64,000 nt of DNA from Aedes albopictus (taxonomy: Eukaryota > Arthropoda > Insecta > Diptera > Culicidae), in contig NC_085138.1 of NCBI RefSeq assembly GCF_035046485.1, forward strand, positions 340,392,263-340,456,262, read 5' to 3'. The stretch's first letter is position 1. Each line of letters opens with the position of its first letter. This document shows positions 22,521-34,617 of the stretch, in pieces. Position numbers and translations under genes: made by a program. Below the pieces are notes generated by a model. It did not search any database. It was not told where the DNA came from and saw only the letters and a list, made by a program, of their open reading frames with translations.

Positions 22521-22960
22521 AGTTTGATTGGAATTTTTGAAAGAATTCCCGGAGAAATTCTTAAAGTATTTTCTGGAGCTTCTCAAACGGATTTCTGGTA
22601 GAATTAAGAATGATATTTGTAAAGAATTACTGGGGAAATTCTCAAAAGAATGCATGGTGAAATTCGTAATAAAACTTCTGGAGGAATTATTGAAGAAATT
22701 TCTGAAGGTATTCCCAACGGAATTACCGCAAGTTTTCCGAAGGTAATTTCTGCTGGAATACCTACATTAAAATAACCTGGAAAAATATTAAAGAAATTTC
22801 TGGAGAAACTGCTGGATACATTCAAATTCATGATGGCATTTGTTAAGAAATTCCTGAAGCAATATTCTGAGGAATTCCTCAGGATTGTAATCATATATGA
22901 TTCTTCTATTGAACCATTCCTGTTAATCACCCATATTTCATACTTCACTTTTATTTTTTT
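22521..22960. repeat. Decayed edge of the array
   Basis: Irregular copies in mixed orientation (TTTCTGGAGGAAT and GGAATTCCTCAGG words) fading into AT-rich DNA. Confidence 0.5.
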
Positions 22961-24339
22961 TAAATGATGAAGTATTTGAACTCCTTGTTACTGCAAAGTG
23001 GTTTTCAGTGTAAGGGTGCTCGCCCCCCCTGGCCGAAAAGCTGGCTACGCCCTTGACAGAGATATCTTTCGAAGAGTACTTAGGATTTATACAACTAAAC
23101 TTTTTGAGATTTTTGACCAAGTGTATCATAATAAATATCTCAGCCGTCTGTCAACTGATTTCTCTTAGCACCAAATGAAAGCTACAAAATCCTTGTAAAA
23201 GGCCCTGAAATTTTATTTAGATTGGACATTTGGTTACTGAGATATCTTTCGAAGAGTATTTCTTTAAATTCCTTTTTTTATTATTATATTCGTGTTTCGT
23301 CCAGCGGTGAATGAGGCCCCACGTTGTGTTTTATTTCCCCCGGGGACTCGAGGAAGAACGAACTACTTCTACTACAGTTTTACGTTTTATTGGCGCACCA
23401 CAGAGAGGCAGTGCTCCTGCTCTGTGGTGTTATATTGACTTACAACTAATTACATTGAGGATGAGCTACCGCTTTTATAAGCGGCAGCGATAGTACGGAC
23501 AAAAGATAACATGTGCACAAAAGTGCGTTGCGCTAAAGGCTAGCAACACGCAGCCCAGAACGGCGATGATAATGCCGTTAGGCTGCTTGCTGCTAGCAGC
23601 AGAACAAAACGGAGACAAAACGACACAAATTGAATGCACCGCTGCGCCAACAATTCGCTTGTTATCTTGCATGAGCTTTTGACTAGTCTATGGGAAGTTA
23701 TTGTTCAATCAATAATGCTGACCTCATATAAAGTGTATACTAGCAGGTTATTGTTTTCAATAAAATTATAAATAACAAATTACAAATAAACAGGAATTCT
23801 ATGAAAACTAACAATATGTTAAATGAAAGCTTTGAATTTATATATTGTGGGGAAAATGCAAGAACTGGACAGACAAAATAACTAGCTAATTCCAAAGTTG
23901 ATTAACATGGTAGATATATCATTTTTGTCCTATCTACACCATAACCATGAATACCAAGTACTTTGGAGCTAATTTATTCGACTGATTAAGAGATATTAGA
24001 CAAAGTGTATCTCGCTGATTTTCTTATCCATTTGTTAATCGATTCAAGATCTTTTGGCAGTTAACAAAAGATACAATATTCCAGAATAAGCTATTTTTTT
24101 AAAATTTCACACAAGATTCTAGAAGGTGTCTGGCATTTCTGGTAGTTTAGTCCATGGTCCATGATGCTATTTTGGAAACTAATCCACTAGATGCCAAATC
24201 CACAATATTTTCTAGAACTTTTGGTCCATCACACAAAATAAATACGTTAAATACAAATAATACAACAATGGTTTTAATAAGTGTAAGAAGGGTTCTGTTC
24301 ACCATAGGTGGATTTTAGGGTTTTTCTCTTTTGAATTGC
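22961..24339. other. Unclassified, with one shared motif and a GC-richer patch
   Basis: At 23010-23060 the reverse complement of GGGCGTAGCCAGCTTTTCGG next to a C-run matches the motif at about 43541 and 47690. ATATCTTTCGAAGAGTA occurs twice (23060s and 23250s). 23280-23700 is GC-richer and has no frame over 65 codons; it could be a solo LTR or single-copy DNA. 23700-24339 shows nothing. Confidence 0.3.
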
Positions 24340-24875
24340 TGAGAAAAATCGCTTACGATCTCACAAAAAACATTGTGTCTACGATGCTTCGTTCTAAAGA
24401 AAACGGCTCATACAGCACATCTGGACGATTTCCACAAAATTGGTCATAACTCAGGAACGGAGAAAAACCACATCTTGAAAATTTTACAGAATGTAGCTTA
24501 TAAAATTTTCTTTTAATTTTTTTGGTAATTTTTCCGGATTTCGAAAATAAATTTTTCAAATTTTCCAACCTATTTTTCTCAAAAGTGGAAAACTTTTGTG
24601 GAAAACTGTTTTTATTTTGTATTTCTTATTCAATTGCTGAGAAAATTTGCTTATGATTTCACAAAAATTGTGTCTACGATGCTTCGTTCTTGAGTTGCGA
24701 TTTTTCAAAATAGGTGGTGTCTGTGGAAAATGATTGTTTTCCACTGGATAATTAGGCGACCCTGATTTTTTTTTTCAATTTAGTTTTTGTTCATGAACTC
24801 TACATGTGAAAATAAAAGTAATTAAATTCTGAGAACCTTCGTATCAATTTGTACGATAATAAAAAAATCCCCAGG
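24340..24875 (-). repeat. Dispersed repeat, about two tandem units
   Basis: Minus-strand copy of the family at 53585 and 60720. The block GCATCGTAGACACAAT appears twice (near 24372 and 24670, inverted). CAACC-and-TTTTCC stretches lie between, and the CGTACAAAT end is near 24850. Frames here are non-coding. Confidence 0.7.
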
Positions 24876-26270
24876 ATTGTCTAGCAACTACGCGCTAGCC
24901 CCAGCGGCCATATGGGTATGAATTGTTTAGGTTACTGCATGACCTTTGAAAACGCTCGTCGTAAAATATGCATTCACTTCTGCACCGTCAGATGATAGTG
25001 AAAAATCACATATGTAGGTATCGCATAACAGAACCACGTAGTCATCCATCACATTCCCAACATCCAGCCAGTAAATGTCAACCCTTTTTCAATTGACAAT
25101 TTTCTCTAATCTGGCACACGTCAACCAACAAAAAGTACCAACTTTATCCTTTTCCACTGTGGAGCATGGGCAACCGAACAGGCAGTAGTGGGCGAATTCT
25201 AAATTCCTGGTCCATACAATGTAGGTACCTACATTTGAAGCTTTTATTTGATAGTTTTCCCCATGGGGATGCTATCATAGCATATCCATCTCCTGTTGGT
25301 AGCAGTCAGAGCCTGCTATTTTCCATCCATCCGAAGAATTGTTTCAAAAATTCATTTGAAACTCGAATCAATAGCATACCATTTCCACTCAAGAGTCATA
25401 TTTATAGCTGACGGCTAACGTTGGTTGGATGGCATTCCTGCTTGATTCAGAGCTGTTGCAGTAAAACTTTCTATAGGTAATCAACGGAACATACAAACCC
25501 ACAGTCCATACAAGTTCCGTTTTGTAAAAGTTGCATTGAATTAAATTACTTGTCTCTTATCAGGCAGCAGCAGGGGCTGCCAAGGAGAAACAAAATCAAA
25601 CTGACACAACACAGCCACTGAAGGGAATGAAGTGCTTTGGTTCTGGGTCAGGCGGCGCGGCGACGTACATCGTCTCGAGTTGTAAAGTTGGTCCTTAACG
25701 AGCAAAAGTTCTTCCAGTAGTGGCTCAACTTTTCAATCGGAGCAAAAAGGGAAAGTTTCCAGTTTCTGCTGCCAGAAATCATAAACCCTTCGATGACATA
25801 TTGGACTTATTGTTTGTATGTCAGTACCCACCCGCATCGATGCGTCAGCTTGAGTTCGAGAATATCTCCCAACGATTTTTTTTATACGTGGCCCCTGGAT
25901 AGTATATCCGCTGAAACGACAGCCGGCCCGTAATGGACAATTTACCGAGGGATTTTCTTTCGGTATTATTTTAAATTATGAAATGGAAGAATTTGTAGCG
26001 TCCTGCCATTTAACGGCGATGCCCTCCAGCCGGGCACAGCCACGCACAGAGGTTGATAAATTGATGGATTTTGAAGGACGGCAATAAAACCGTCCCAAAA
26101 GTTGGAAAACACACCGGAAACATGTCGGCCGGTCACCGTTATGGATTACTTCCGGAGCGAAATGGGCAGAAGAAGAGGGAAAAAAATCGGCATCGGCTTT
26201 AACTTGATAAAAGTTGTGGCAGGAATGGAAATTTATGTGCCCGCACAATCGTAACCTTATTGTTTTGCGT
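24876..26270. other. Single-copy non-coding stretch
   Basis: None of the window's repeat families is visible from about 24950. Composition is mixed and GC-richer around 25560-26200. Frames are short (up to 111 codons) with no recognised domain. It may be intron or intergenic DNA with regulatory content. Confidence 0.35.
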
Positions 26271-26330
26271 ATATATACAGGGGTTAGAAAAAAAATGATA
26301 GGGATAGGCAATTTTTGCCGACCTTGAAAT
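26271..26330. mobile_element. Solo terminus of the AGGGGATAG family
   Basis: CAGGGGTTAGAAAAAAAATG followed by ATAGGGATAGGCAA resembles the end of the 13347-14258 element. No opposite arm follows. Confidence 0.4.
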
Positions 26331-26397
26331 CGGATTCAGGAAGCATACGACGGGAAAATTTTTGCAGTTTTTAGATATCTCTCGAGTTTTTGTTTTC

Positions 26398-26575
26398 TTC
26401 TTCTCCTTCTTCTTCTATCACTTATTCTTCCATTTATTCTTCCCCTTCTTGGTATAACATCGCCACAGGGACAGAGCCTGATTCTCAGCATAGAATTCTA
26501 TGATAACATTCTTATTTATTAACTGAGAATTTCCTCTAGTCAAGACCATTTTGCATGTGTTTGTCGTGTAGTAAG
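26398..26575 (-). mobile_element. Diverged Feilai-related SINE 3' half
   Basis: It starts with a (TTC)n tract (the A-rich tail inverted). GGGACAGAGCCTGATTCTCA and TTATTAACTGAGAATTTCCT then follow, the reverse complement of the body seen at 63790-63956. The tRNA-like head is not recognisable. Confidence 0.6.
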
Positions 26576-26920
26576 CAGGCACAAAGATCCCTGAAAGAGT
26601 TCACGAGGAATCCCGTCAGAAATCTCTGAGAGAATCCCGTGAGCCATCCATGAAAAGATCTCAAGCAGAGTCACTGAGAGAATCCTGCATGACGCAACTT
26701 CTATATTGCACGCAGAAAAATAAATTGTAAATACAATAAAATTCTAGTTCAAATCAACCGATTTTCAGTTTACTATAGCGACAAACGGATTTCTGGTTTA
26801 AACTGAACTGTTCCATTGTTTGGTAGTACAAATATTTTCATTTATCGAAATTTTTGATTGTTTGTTGGAAACAAACAGACATTTTGTAACCGTTTGGTTA
26901 CAAATTGTTGATTTTTGTTT
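26576..26920. other. Short decayed repeat and AT-rich DNA
   Basis: 26580-26700 holds four loose copies of an AGAATCCCGTGA / TCTCTGAGAG-like repeat. 26705-26920 begins GCACGCAGAAAAATAAATTG, like a MITE end of the TACACAG type, and contains TTTGTAACCGTTTGGTTACA, a short palindrome. Confidence 0.35.
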
Positions 26921-27149
26921 TTAACCTTCCGTTAATCGCGCTGTTGTATTTTGTACAACATATGAGAATTATCGACTATTACTTTGAAACCATTTTTTTC
27001 TATCGATGTCAAACCCGAATGTATTCTACAGGAAACTTATTTGGAATATTATAAGACCTTTTTTGAAAACAGTATAACTCCTTATAATGCGGAAAATTGA
27101 AAATCGCATTATGAAGAACTTACTATATATAAGATAAGATAGACAGTTG

Positions 27150-27990
27150 AATGTGAATTAGTGTATTTCAAAATCTGAATGATCTAGAAATATGGTGTCT
27201 TCGGCAAAGTTACTTGGGATATCAAGGGCCTACGCGAGGTGACCTGAGTAATTCAGATTTCAACCGATAGGCGGCGCTAGTGAGCATGTAATTTTCATAT
27301 CCCATATAACTCAGGATCCTGAGTACTTAGAAAGATGATGTCTTCGGCAAAGTTGTTTGGTTGGTTAAACACTAACTGATGCAGAGCCGTATGGTTTGAA
27401 ACTCCACATCTAGGTGGCGCTAGTAGGCATTGAAATTTTATAACTCATACATCTCAGGACCCTGATTACTTAGAAAGATGGTGTCTTCTGCAAAGTTGTT
27501 TAGTAGATCAAACACTAATTGATGAAGACAAGTATGATGTGGAATTCCACATCCAGGTGGCGCTAGTGAGTACTCAAATATTATACCTCATATATCTCGA
27601 GATCCTGATTACTTAGAAAGATGATAACTTCAGCAAAGTTGTTTAGTAGATCGAACACTAACTGATGGAGAGCCGTATGATATGAAACTCCACATCTAGG
27701 TGGCGCTAGTGGGTATTCAAATTTTATAACTCATATGTCTCAGGACCCTGATTACTTAGAAAGATGTTGTCTTCTGCAAAGTTGTTTAGTAGATCAAACT
27801 GATGAAGACAAATATGACGTGCAATTTCACATCCAGGTGGCGCTAGTGAGCATTCTAATTTCATACCTCATATATCTCAAGATCCTGATTACTTAGAATG
27901 ATGATGTCTTCGACATTGTTGTTTGATGGATAAAGAGCTTACAGTTGATGTGCCGTTTGATACGAGATTCCACTACAAGGTGACGCAACA
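27150..27990 (+). repeat. ~143-bp tandem repeat, six units
   Basis: Each unit has a TCTTCGGCAAAGTTGTTT-like block (positions near 27201, 27343, 27487, 27630, 27773, 27910), then AGGTGGCGCTAGTG, then CTGATTACTTAGAAAGATG. Divergence between units is moderate. It lies inside the piggyBac-like element. Confidence 0.8.
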
Positions 27991-28175
27991 CATTAATTTG
28001 CTAAATCATGCAAATGGATGCTTTTTTAATGTTTTCAACAAGCTGTGTTTTTTTTTCTGTCAACAATATTTCAACCGAATTGAATGTATTTAAAAGCCCA
28101 ATAGATCAGTTAACATTCCGTTCATTCCACTGTTGTTCTTTGCACAACACATGAGAATTATCTGTTATTACTTTG

Positions 28176-28408
28176 TACACACTTAGAAAAAATCACCGAC
28201 TTCGGTAATATTTTACCGAAATCTCAACCGTTAAGTTTTTTACCGGAAGAAATCGGCGATGTTTACCGCACTTCGTTAAAATTTGACAGATAAACGATAA
28301 CATTTTACCGAAATTTGGTAATTTTTACAGGATTTCGGTGAAAATCCATTACTGAACGCTCAGCAGTTGAGATTTCGGTAAAAATTACCGAACGCGGCTA
28401 GCTGTGTA
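28176..28408. mobile_element. 233-bp MITE nested in the piggyBac-like element
   Basis: The ends are TACACA and TGTGTA, and the interior is rich in TTACCGAA words. The duplicated segment at 26925-27130 lacks it at the same point (after ATTACTTTG), so this is a verified insertion. The flanking TA is included in the coordinates. Confidence 0.8.
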
Positions 28409-29249
28409 ATAAATGTTTCTATTGATGGTAAATCCAAATGTATTCTTCAAGAAGCTTATTTTGAATAGTACAGGACCTTTTCGAAAACAACGTTACTTCC
28501 TAAAATGCGGAAAAATCATAAATCGCATTATGAAGAACGCACTACATATATATTTTATGGGACATTATATCTCCGTATCCTGATGACATAGATAGTTGAT
28601 GTCGGTAGCGAAGTTGTTTTATAAATCAAAGGCTTATAGATGATGGTGGGTTTTATTTAAAATTCCAAAACAGGGTGGCGCTAGTTAAGCGTGATTGCAC
28701 CCGAAAAGCTAGTTTTTAGGTCACATTTGGTTTTCACGAATTTTAGTAATTTTTGCTCAACTCCTACAGCATTAGTGTCAAAGAAGCAAATAACCAAAAA
28801 ACATTGGAGAATATGATACCGTTTTGAAAAATCCAACTTATTACGTATATTAGGGTGTTCCAGAACAAAATCTATCAAAAAATCAACTTTTTAAGGTTTT
28901 TCTGATTACAAATGTGATAATTACACATGTTTCCTTCAAAAGAATTAAGTTTTGACATGTTTTAGTGTAGTTATGATTTTTTGAAGTTCGAAAATAATCG
29001 AAAAACACAAAATTGTTTTGATGCACCTCTTAATTTCAATGGATTTGGCTGAAATTTTGACCAGTTACTTCTTTCAGATTGCCAATCAAAATATGGGGGT
29101 GGACTTGAGAATCAGAGAACATTTTTGAAAAGCTGGACAGGCCTAAGTGTCCATGGTCTAGTGTTAAGTTCTGTTCAGTCTGTACAGCCTCTGGGGCTGA
29201 AGACGGTGTCCCGTGCCTTTTTAATCGGGACCCTGAGCTACATGAGATT

Positions 29250-29830
29250 AAAAATTTACATGCTCACTAGCGCCTCCTAGTGGTGGCATTTGAAAATAAA
29301 CTGTCACTCATCTATAAGCCCTTGATATAGGAAACATCTTTGCCGAAGACACTATCTTTCTAAGTAATAAGGGTCCAAAGATACATAATATATAATATTT
29401 ACGTGCTTACTGGCGCCGCCAAGTGGTGAAATTTCAAATTAAACTGCGAATCATCCGTAAGTCCTTGACCTACCAAACAACTTTGTCAAAGACACCATCT
29501 TTCTAAGTATTTAGGATCCCGAGATACATGTGATATAAAGTTTATTTGCTCACTAGCGCCGCCTAGTGGTGGAATTTCCAATTAAACGGCCAATAATCTG
29601 TAAGACCTACCAAACAACTTTGCCGAAGACACCATCTTTCTAAGACATCAGGATCCTGAGATGTAAGATATAACATGATATTGCTCACTAGCGCCGCCTA
29701 GTGGACGTATTACGAATCAACTTTGTCAGCATCAAGTAGCCCATGAAATTTACAACAACTTTGCCAAAGACAGTTCTCCTCTCAACAATCAGGATCCTTA
29801 GATATTTCAGAATGTATGGGTGTTGTACAA
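29250..29830 (-). repeat. ~140-bp tandem repeat, four units, inverted
   Basis: Reverse complement of the unit at 27150-27990. CAACTTTGCCGAAGACA blocks lie near 29340, 29483, 29621 and 29761, and CACTAGCGCCGCCTAGTGG lies between. Together with the left array it makes the element an imperfect giant inverted repeat. Confidence 0.8.
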
Positions 29831-29886
29831 AGTACAACGCGCGACTGCTCGCGTTACAAAAATTGGCGCGAGTACTGAAAGGTTAA

Positions 29887-31114
29887 TAAAAAATCAAAAA
29901 CCAAATATATGAGAAAATGTTTCCAGTTTCACCTTAAATCGTCTAGTTTTGGAATAAGATAAACATAGGGGCATAGGCTGAAGAATTCTATTCATACTGT
30001 AGATCAGTCGTCTTTCAGTTGTACACTCCAGAATTAAGAGTTAAGCAAAAATATCAGTTATTTCGTGTTTATTATTCCGTGTCTAAGTCGTATCGATGCA
30101 AAATATTATTAATAAATTTTTGTCAAGGAACTTCTGAAAATTGTATGAGTTTAAGAAAAGAAAAAAAAACACTTAATTTGTTCTCTGTCATATGGTGATG
30201 ATAACCAACATCACCAAACGAATTTAAAATGAGAAATGGCCACTATGCCAAAAATAGAAACTGTATTCTCTCGGTTGAATCATTTGCAATCATTTGTTGC
30301 TAGACCCTTGTTGAGAACGGTTCAACAAACTAGATCAAAGTAATGGTTTCCACAAGCTAAACATATAAGCAGACTAAACAGCAAACGTGTTCCCCAAATC
30401 CCACTGAAGCAATCCAGTTTTACGATCGACGAAAAGAGAAATATGGCATTTCCCGAACCAAACAGCGCACAACCTTGAACCCTAAAAAAATATGCTGAGT
30501 AATTGTCTAAGAGAGTCTCTTGTCCCACTCGAAGATTGTATCAGAATATATAGGTTGGGCTCACCGTTCGTCTTCCTCCGCAGTACAATACTGAAGCGGA
30601 AATAATTCAAAACAAAATCGTTTCGACGAGAAATTACGACAGTGTTTACCCCATGGCGATGATGGTGCAATATCTCCTGGTTGTTGGTTGGTTGGTATGC
30701 TGCTGCGAAGCGGTTTCCAAACTTCATCACCCCTTAGAGCTCAGATTAGATGAATGGGTTGTGGGGGAGGTGACGAGATGATCCAAAACAGACCGACCGG
30801 CTACACCGCACCCGTATATCAACCGCAGGCAATCAGCAGCGAAATCAGCGCGGGCACTGGTGGTTTCCTATTGCGCGAAATGGAATTTGAAATTGCAAAT
30901 TGAATAGCAGGTGGGGTAATTATATAATCGCGGAAAGAGGATATGGTCAACGAGGTGAGAAATCTGAAAGGTTTAATAATTCTCTTATTACGTTTGTTTC
31001 TCGGTGGTTAAATGAACTTGTAAATAATATGAAAAATATAATGGGGAAGGACCCATCTCGTTTAGATAAATGTAGAAAACATTATATGATCAAACTAATA
31101 TCATCAGATATGTA
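29887..31114. other. Mostly single-copy DNA
   Basis: 30306-30366 is the uninterrupted relative of 14261-14321. 30380-30900 is GC-richer and shows no repeat family and no convincing frame. The rest is AT-rich. No gene can be supported. Confidence 0.35.
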
Positions 31115-31980
31115 CCGTCAAGGCACCATTCACCGTGGATCTAAGAGGATTCGGGGCAACTAAGGGCTGTCATTTGACACCAGTCTTATAAACATTGTTG
31201 GTGCCGCTTTTAATTGCCTTCATTATAGGTTAAAAGTAAAGCAATATCCACAGAAGTAGAAATTTTTTCACAAAATTTGGTGATATAGTACAATTAGTAA
31301 AGGGTAGTAGGATCGCCTAATTCCGTGGTAGGTCACCATTCACCGTGGTAGTAGGGACCCATTCACCGTGTATGAGAAATTTTATTCTACTTTGTTTAAA
31401 AATGATCAAAACAACCCAGCATGGGAATTTTCTTCGTTTAAATTCATTTCAAGTAATAACTTGCAAGATTTTATTAGAAAAACGAATGTTCAAATTTTCG
31501 ATTTTTTCTTGTATATGGGACAATATGGGGCACGGTGAATGGAGATCATTGATTTTTAGGGTACCCATTTACCGTGCCTTTTTGTTTCAATTAAAAAGTA
31601 CGAGTAATCGTACTTTCTTGTTAAACTTACTTCGGCAATGCAAAATACATACCTGATATGTGAATTTAATTGCTTCTTGGTGGAATAAAAACGTTACTAC
31701 ATTTAGTTTATCGCTTAAATCACCTTAGCGCAGTTTTTGTTTTTTCACTATGAATGCAGTGAACGAGCAGAAACCCGCTTCATGTAAACACACTTTAATG
31801 TCAAAATGATACTTTTAAATGTTTTTAATGAGCGTTTTGACATGGTAACAATACATTAGTGTTGTATTGGTGAAATTGAAGGGAAATTGTCACATCATTT
31901 AATCATAATATGGAAATAATGAAAAAATATTCGAAGGCACACGGTGAATGGAGCCCCCACGGTGAATGGCGCCTTGACGG
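31115..31980. mobile_element. 866-bp TIR element with repeated CACCATTCACCGTG motif
   Basis: The ends CCGTCAAGGCACCATTCACC and its reverse complement match over about 23 bp with one mismatch. TA flanks both sides (31113-31114 and 31981-31982). The motif ACCATTCACCGTG or its complement occurs about seven times (both ends, near 31333, 31357, 31530, 31562 and 31940), clustered towards the ends. No transposase is seen. TA target and CCGT ends suggest a Tc1/mariner-group MITE. Confidence 0.75.
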
Positions 31981-32201
31981 TATCCTGCTTTCAAAAATAA
32001 GCTATTATTTCTAGTTATTAATTTAAGAAATTTGTTGGTGTCGCCTCTGTTCATATTTTTATCAGAGATTTTTCCTTCTTTTAATTATAGGCTGTTCTTT
32101 CAAATTATAATGTTATATGGAAAAGTAACATGATCACATTTCTTCACTTTTCATTCGGGATAATGGAATTCGGAGAAATGTCATAGAGTCCTGGCGTGAT
32201 A

Positions 32202-32340
32202 TAAGGGGCTGTCCATTTATTACGTAAGGTATTTTTGCGATTTTTTGTATGGAAATATAAATATTTTTGTATGGCGCGTAAGAATGCTCAAACTCCCCCT
32301 CCCCTCATAAATCCTTACGTAATTAATGGACAGCCCCTTA
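32202..32340. mobile_element. 139-bp MITE with ~28-bp TIRs
   Basis: TAAGGGGCTGTCCATTTATT and ACGTAAGG are mirrored at the right end (CCTTACGTAATTAATGGACA and GCCCCTTA). Similar in size and end type to 9061-9182. Confidence 0.75.
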
Positions 32341-32899
32341 AGCTGTAGTGTAGCGCATCAAATAAATGAGCATTTCCTGTCCAAAACATGAAAAAATGGC
32401 CATTTTGTCTCGATATTTTTTAACTTTTGCATCGACACATAACCATTTTTCCTCACCTAACTTTTAAAAAGGACGTATGAAAAATACCTAATTGAATTCT
32501 TCAAAAAATTATAACTCGAAAACGGTTGAATTGGGTTGGAAATGTTGTCTTTAGAGAAGTTTAAAGATATTTGAAGAAAAAATACACTGTGAGTAATATT
32601 CATCGTGGATCTATGTTAGATGTCTTATAATTTCAATTCAATTTTTTTTTCGTAGGAAGCTGACTTTTAGCCTCAAAACGGGTAAAAGAAAACAAATTTA
32701 GTGATTTTCTATATCAGAAAAGGAATCTACGTGCAAGTTCTAATAAAAAAATGCATATTTTTTCTTACATTCAATCATGCTTAAATTACAGTGATTTGAA
32801 AAAAAAAAAATGATCTTGTTAAATATTACTCGAGACACATATCTGAGAATATGTTTTTTTCCTTTTTTGATAAGAAACTGTAACGTACAAACTGCGGCT
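32341..32899. other. No recognisable feature
   Basis: AT-rich non-coding DNA, including an A/T run before the SINE. Confidence 0.3.
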
Positions 32900-33077
32900 C
32901 CACGGTCGTGCGGCTAGTGTCATCAAGCTCTTAGTTGCATTGTGCAGAAGAGCGTGGGTACGATTCCCGCCGTAGCTGTCAGGAAAAGTTTTCGGCTGTG
33001 CCACTGGGCGTCGCATGCTAGTCCATTGTCTAGTGTCGTGCTTCCTTCAAAGAGCAAAAAAGCTCACTGGAAGCATT
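32900..33077 (+). mobile_element. tRNA-derived SINE, copy 1
   Basis: The head has an A-box-like TGCGGCTAGTGTCATCAAGC and a B box GGGTACGATTCCCGC. The shared body is CAGGAAAAGTTTTCGGCTGT, GCCACTGGGCGT, CATTGTCTAGTGTCGTGCTT and AGCTCACTGGAAGCATT. An inverted copy is at 40968-41123. Confidence 0.75.
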
Positions 33078-33089
33078 GATCGTGTGGAG

Positions 33090-33560
33090 ATTTTATTTAA
33101 GTTCCTCAAGAAATACCTAGAGCAATCACTAATACAGTTTTCTTAGGAGAATTCCCTAAAGAAACCTCCGTAGGAATTTCTTAATAAATCCCAGGGGTAT
33201 TTCCTTTCAAGATAGATATGGAATAGTTTCTAAAGAAAATTTTGAAAGAAAGCTGTTAAAGATTCTTTAGAAGATACCCTGAAAGAATAGATGAAGGAAT
33301 TCAAAGCAGGGCTCTTTAAGGAATTTTGGAAGAATTTCTCAAAGAATCCCCGTAAGATTTTAAGAAGAAATCGTTGGAAAATAGAATATAAGATTTTTTC
33401 AAAGAATCCTTCTGTAGAAAACCCTAGAAAATTTTCTGGAAGAATCACTGATGTAAGAAGATTTATGAAAACAGAATTTCTGTTGGAATCTCTGGAATTT
33501 TTTTTTCTGAAAGTCTATAGAAGAATTTCTGAAAGAAACCATGAATAAAAGTATCTGAAA
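33090..33560. repeat. Decayed 24-bp-type repeat
   Basis: AGAATTTCTGAAAGAAT/GGAAGAAT words in loose order. The two opposite frames here (72 and 85 codons) are repeat translations. Confidence 0.5.
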
Positions 33561-34204
33561 CAATTCATATAAGATTAAAAAAAATAGGTTTTTTTTGCAG
33601 AAATTTTAAAACAACCCGAGTAGGTGAGAAAATCTAACGAATAACACATTTAGTTATTAATAATTGAATAACTGAAGAACAAAAACTAATATTGGTTTTA
33701 TTGAGATAAGAGGCAAAACAACAGAAATAATATCAAAATCTCGTATTACAAGATCAAAACAATAGCAGACAAGATTTGTTAACCTTTTTCTTGAAAAAAA
33801 TGCCAACATCCAGCATCGAACCTACGACCTTAGGATTCACAGGCGGCGATGCTTACTACTCAACTGCGGCTCACTGTTGTGAATATCATGGCAACAAGAG
33901 CATGAGGTTCTTCGTTACCCCAGCTCAGAAAGGGGCCCATGGCATTTCACTAACATTGAGCCATCTCTATGGGTTTATGAGTTCCATTTCGTGCAGAAGA
34001 GCTAAATTTGTTCTTATGTAGAAATTTTCAGATATTTCGACAAGAACAAAAACTGATACCATATCACTTTGAGTTATTGGTGCGATATTCTTTAAATTTT
34101 TGAATAACACATCAAAGTCACATTGAGCTATGACAGCGAAAATTTCCCGATTTGAGATTTGATTTAGATATTCTCTGTTGTTCATCTATTGTACAGCAAT
34201 AATG
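33561..34204. other. AT-rich DNA around a tRNA-like head
   Basis: 33615 starts CCCGAGTAGG, like the CCCGAGCAGA end at 38314, and AATAACA words follow as in that family. A right end cannot be placed, so the element is not called. 34020-34190 is of similar composition. Confidence 0.3.
33795..33885 (-). mobile_element. tRNA-like SINE head
   Basis: On the minus strand, GTGAGCCGCAGTTGAGTAGT is followed about 45 bp later by TAGGTTCGATGCTGG, a B-box match. It is flanked by AT-rich repeat-like DNA, and no complete cloverleaf can be folded. Confidence 0.5.
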
Positions 34205-34400
34205 CTTGTTGGGTAGTAATTGCTGGAAGGATTTCTGAAGGAATTCGTGGAGAAGTTTTTAAAGGCATTTTGCCCGAAAACATGTTTGAAGGAACTCTCA
34301 ACAATTTTCCAAAGGAATCCCTGGAGAAATTTCCAGATAAATATTTGGAAGAATTTCTGAAAGGATTCCTGGAAGAATTTCTGATGATGCTCATGAACGA
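34205..34400. repeat. Decayed 24-bp-type repeat
   Basis: GGATTTCTGAAGGAATTC and CTGGAAGAATTTCTG words. Frames on both strands stay open for the reason given for the 17.5-kb array. Confidence 0.55.
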
Positions 34401-34617
34401 GTGTCTTGCGCATGGATTGCCATATTGCAACAAAATGGTTTGTGAAACTTTTATAGGAATCACCGGGAAAGAACAAATTGTGCCTAGATGTATTCTATTC
34501 TACTATATCGTACTGGTTGCCTTTCACTTTTCTACTCTGTCCATGGTAGAATGATGAGCACGACGATGTTGATGAGTGGGGTCCATTATGAGTTGCGGTT
34601 CACCGATGTCCATTGGT

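Larger units (their letters stand above)
26921..29886. mobile_element. 2.97-kb piggyBac-like non-autonomous element
   Basis: TTAA stands at both outer ends (26921-26924 and 29883-29886). Inside them are CCTTCCGTTAATCGCGC on the left and, on the right, the reverse complement of CCTTTCAGTACTCGCGC. GTTGTA and GTACAAC words follow in both. TTAA duplications with CC-starting TIRs are the piggyBac signature. The left half carries tandem repeats in one orientation and the right half related repeats inverted. A ~200-bp segment is present twice in direct orientation (26925-27130; 28100-28560, the second interrupted by a MITE). No transposase is seen. Confidence 0.65.

Noticed and set aside
23280..23700. 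Solo LTR
   Set aside because: GC-richer block, but no TG...CA ends, no duplication and no second copy in the window.
33615..34200. A further CCCGAG-ended MITE
   Set aside because: The left end is suggestive, but no right end could be matched.
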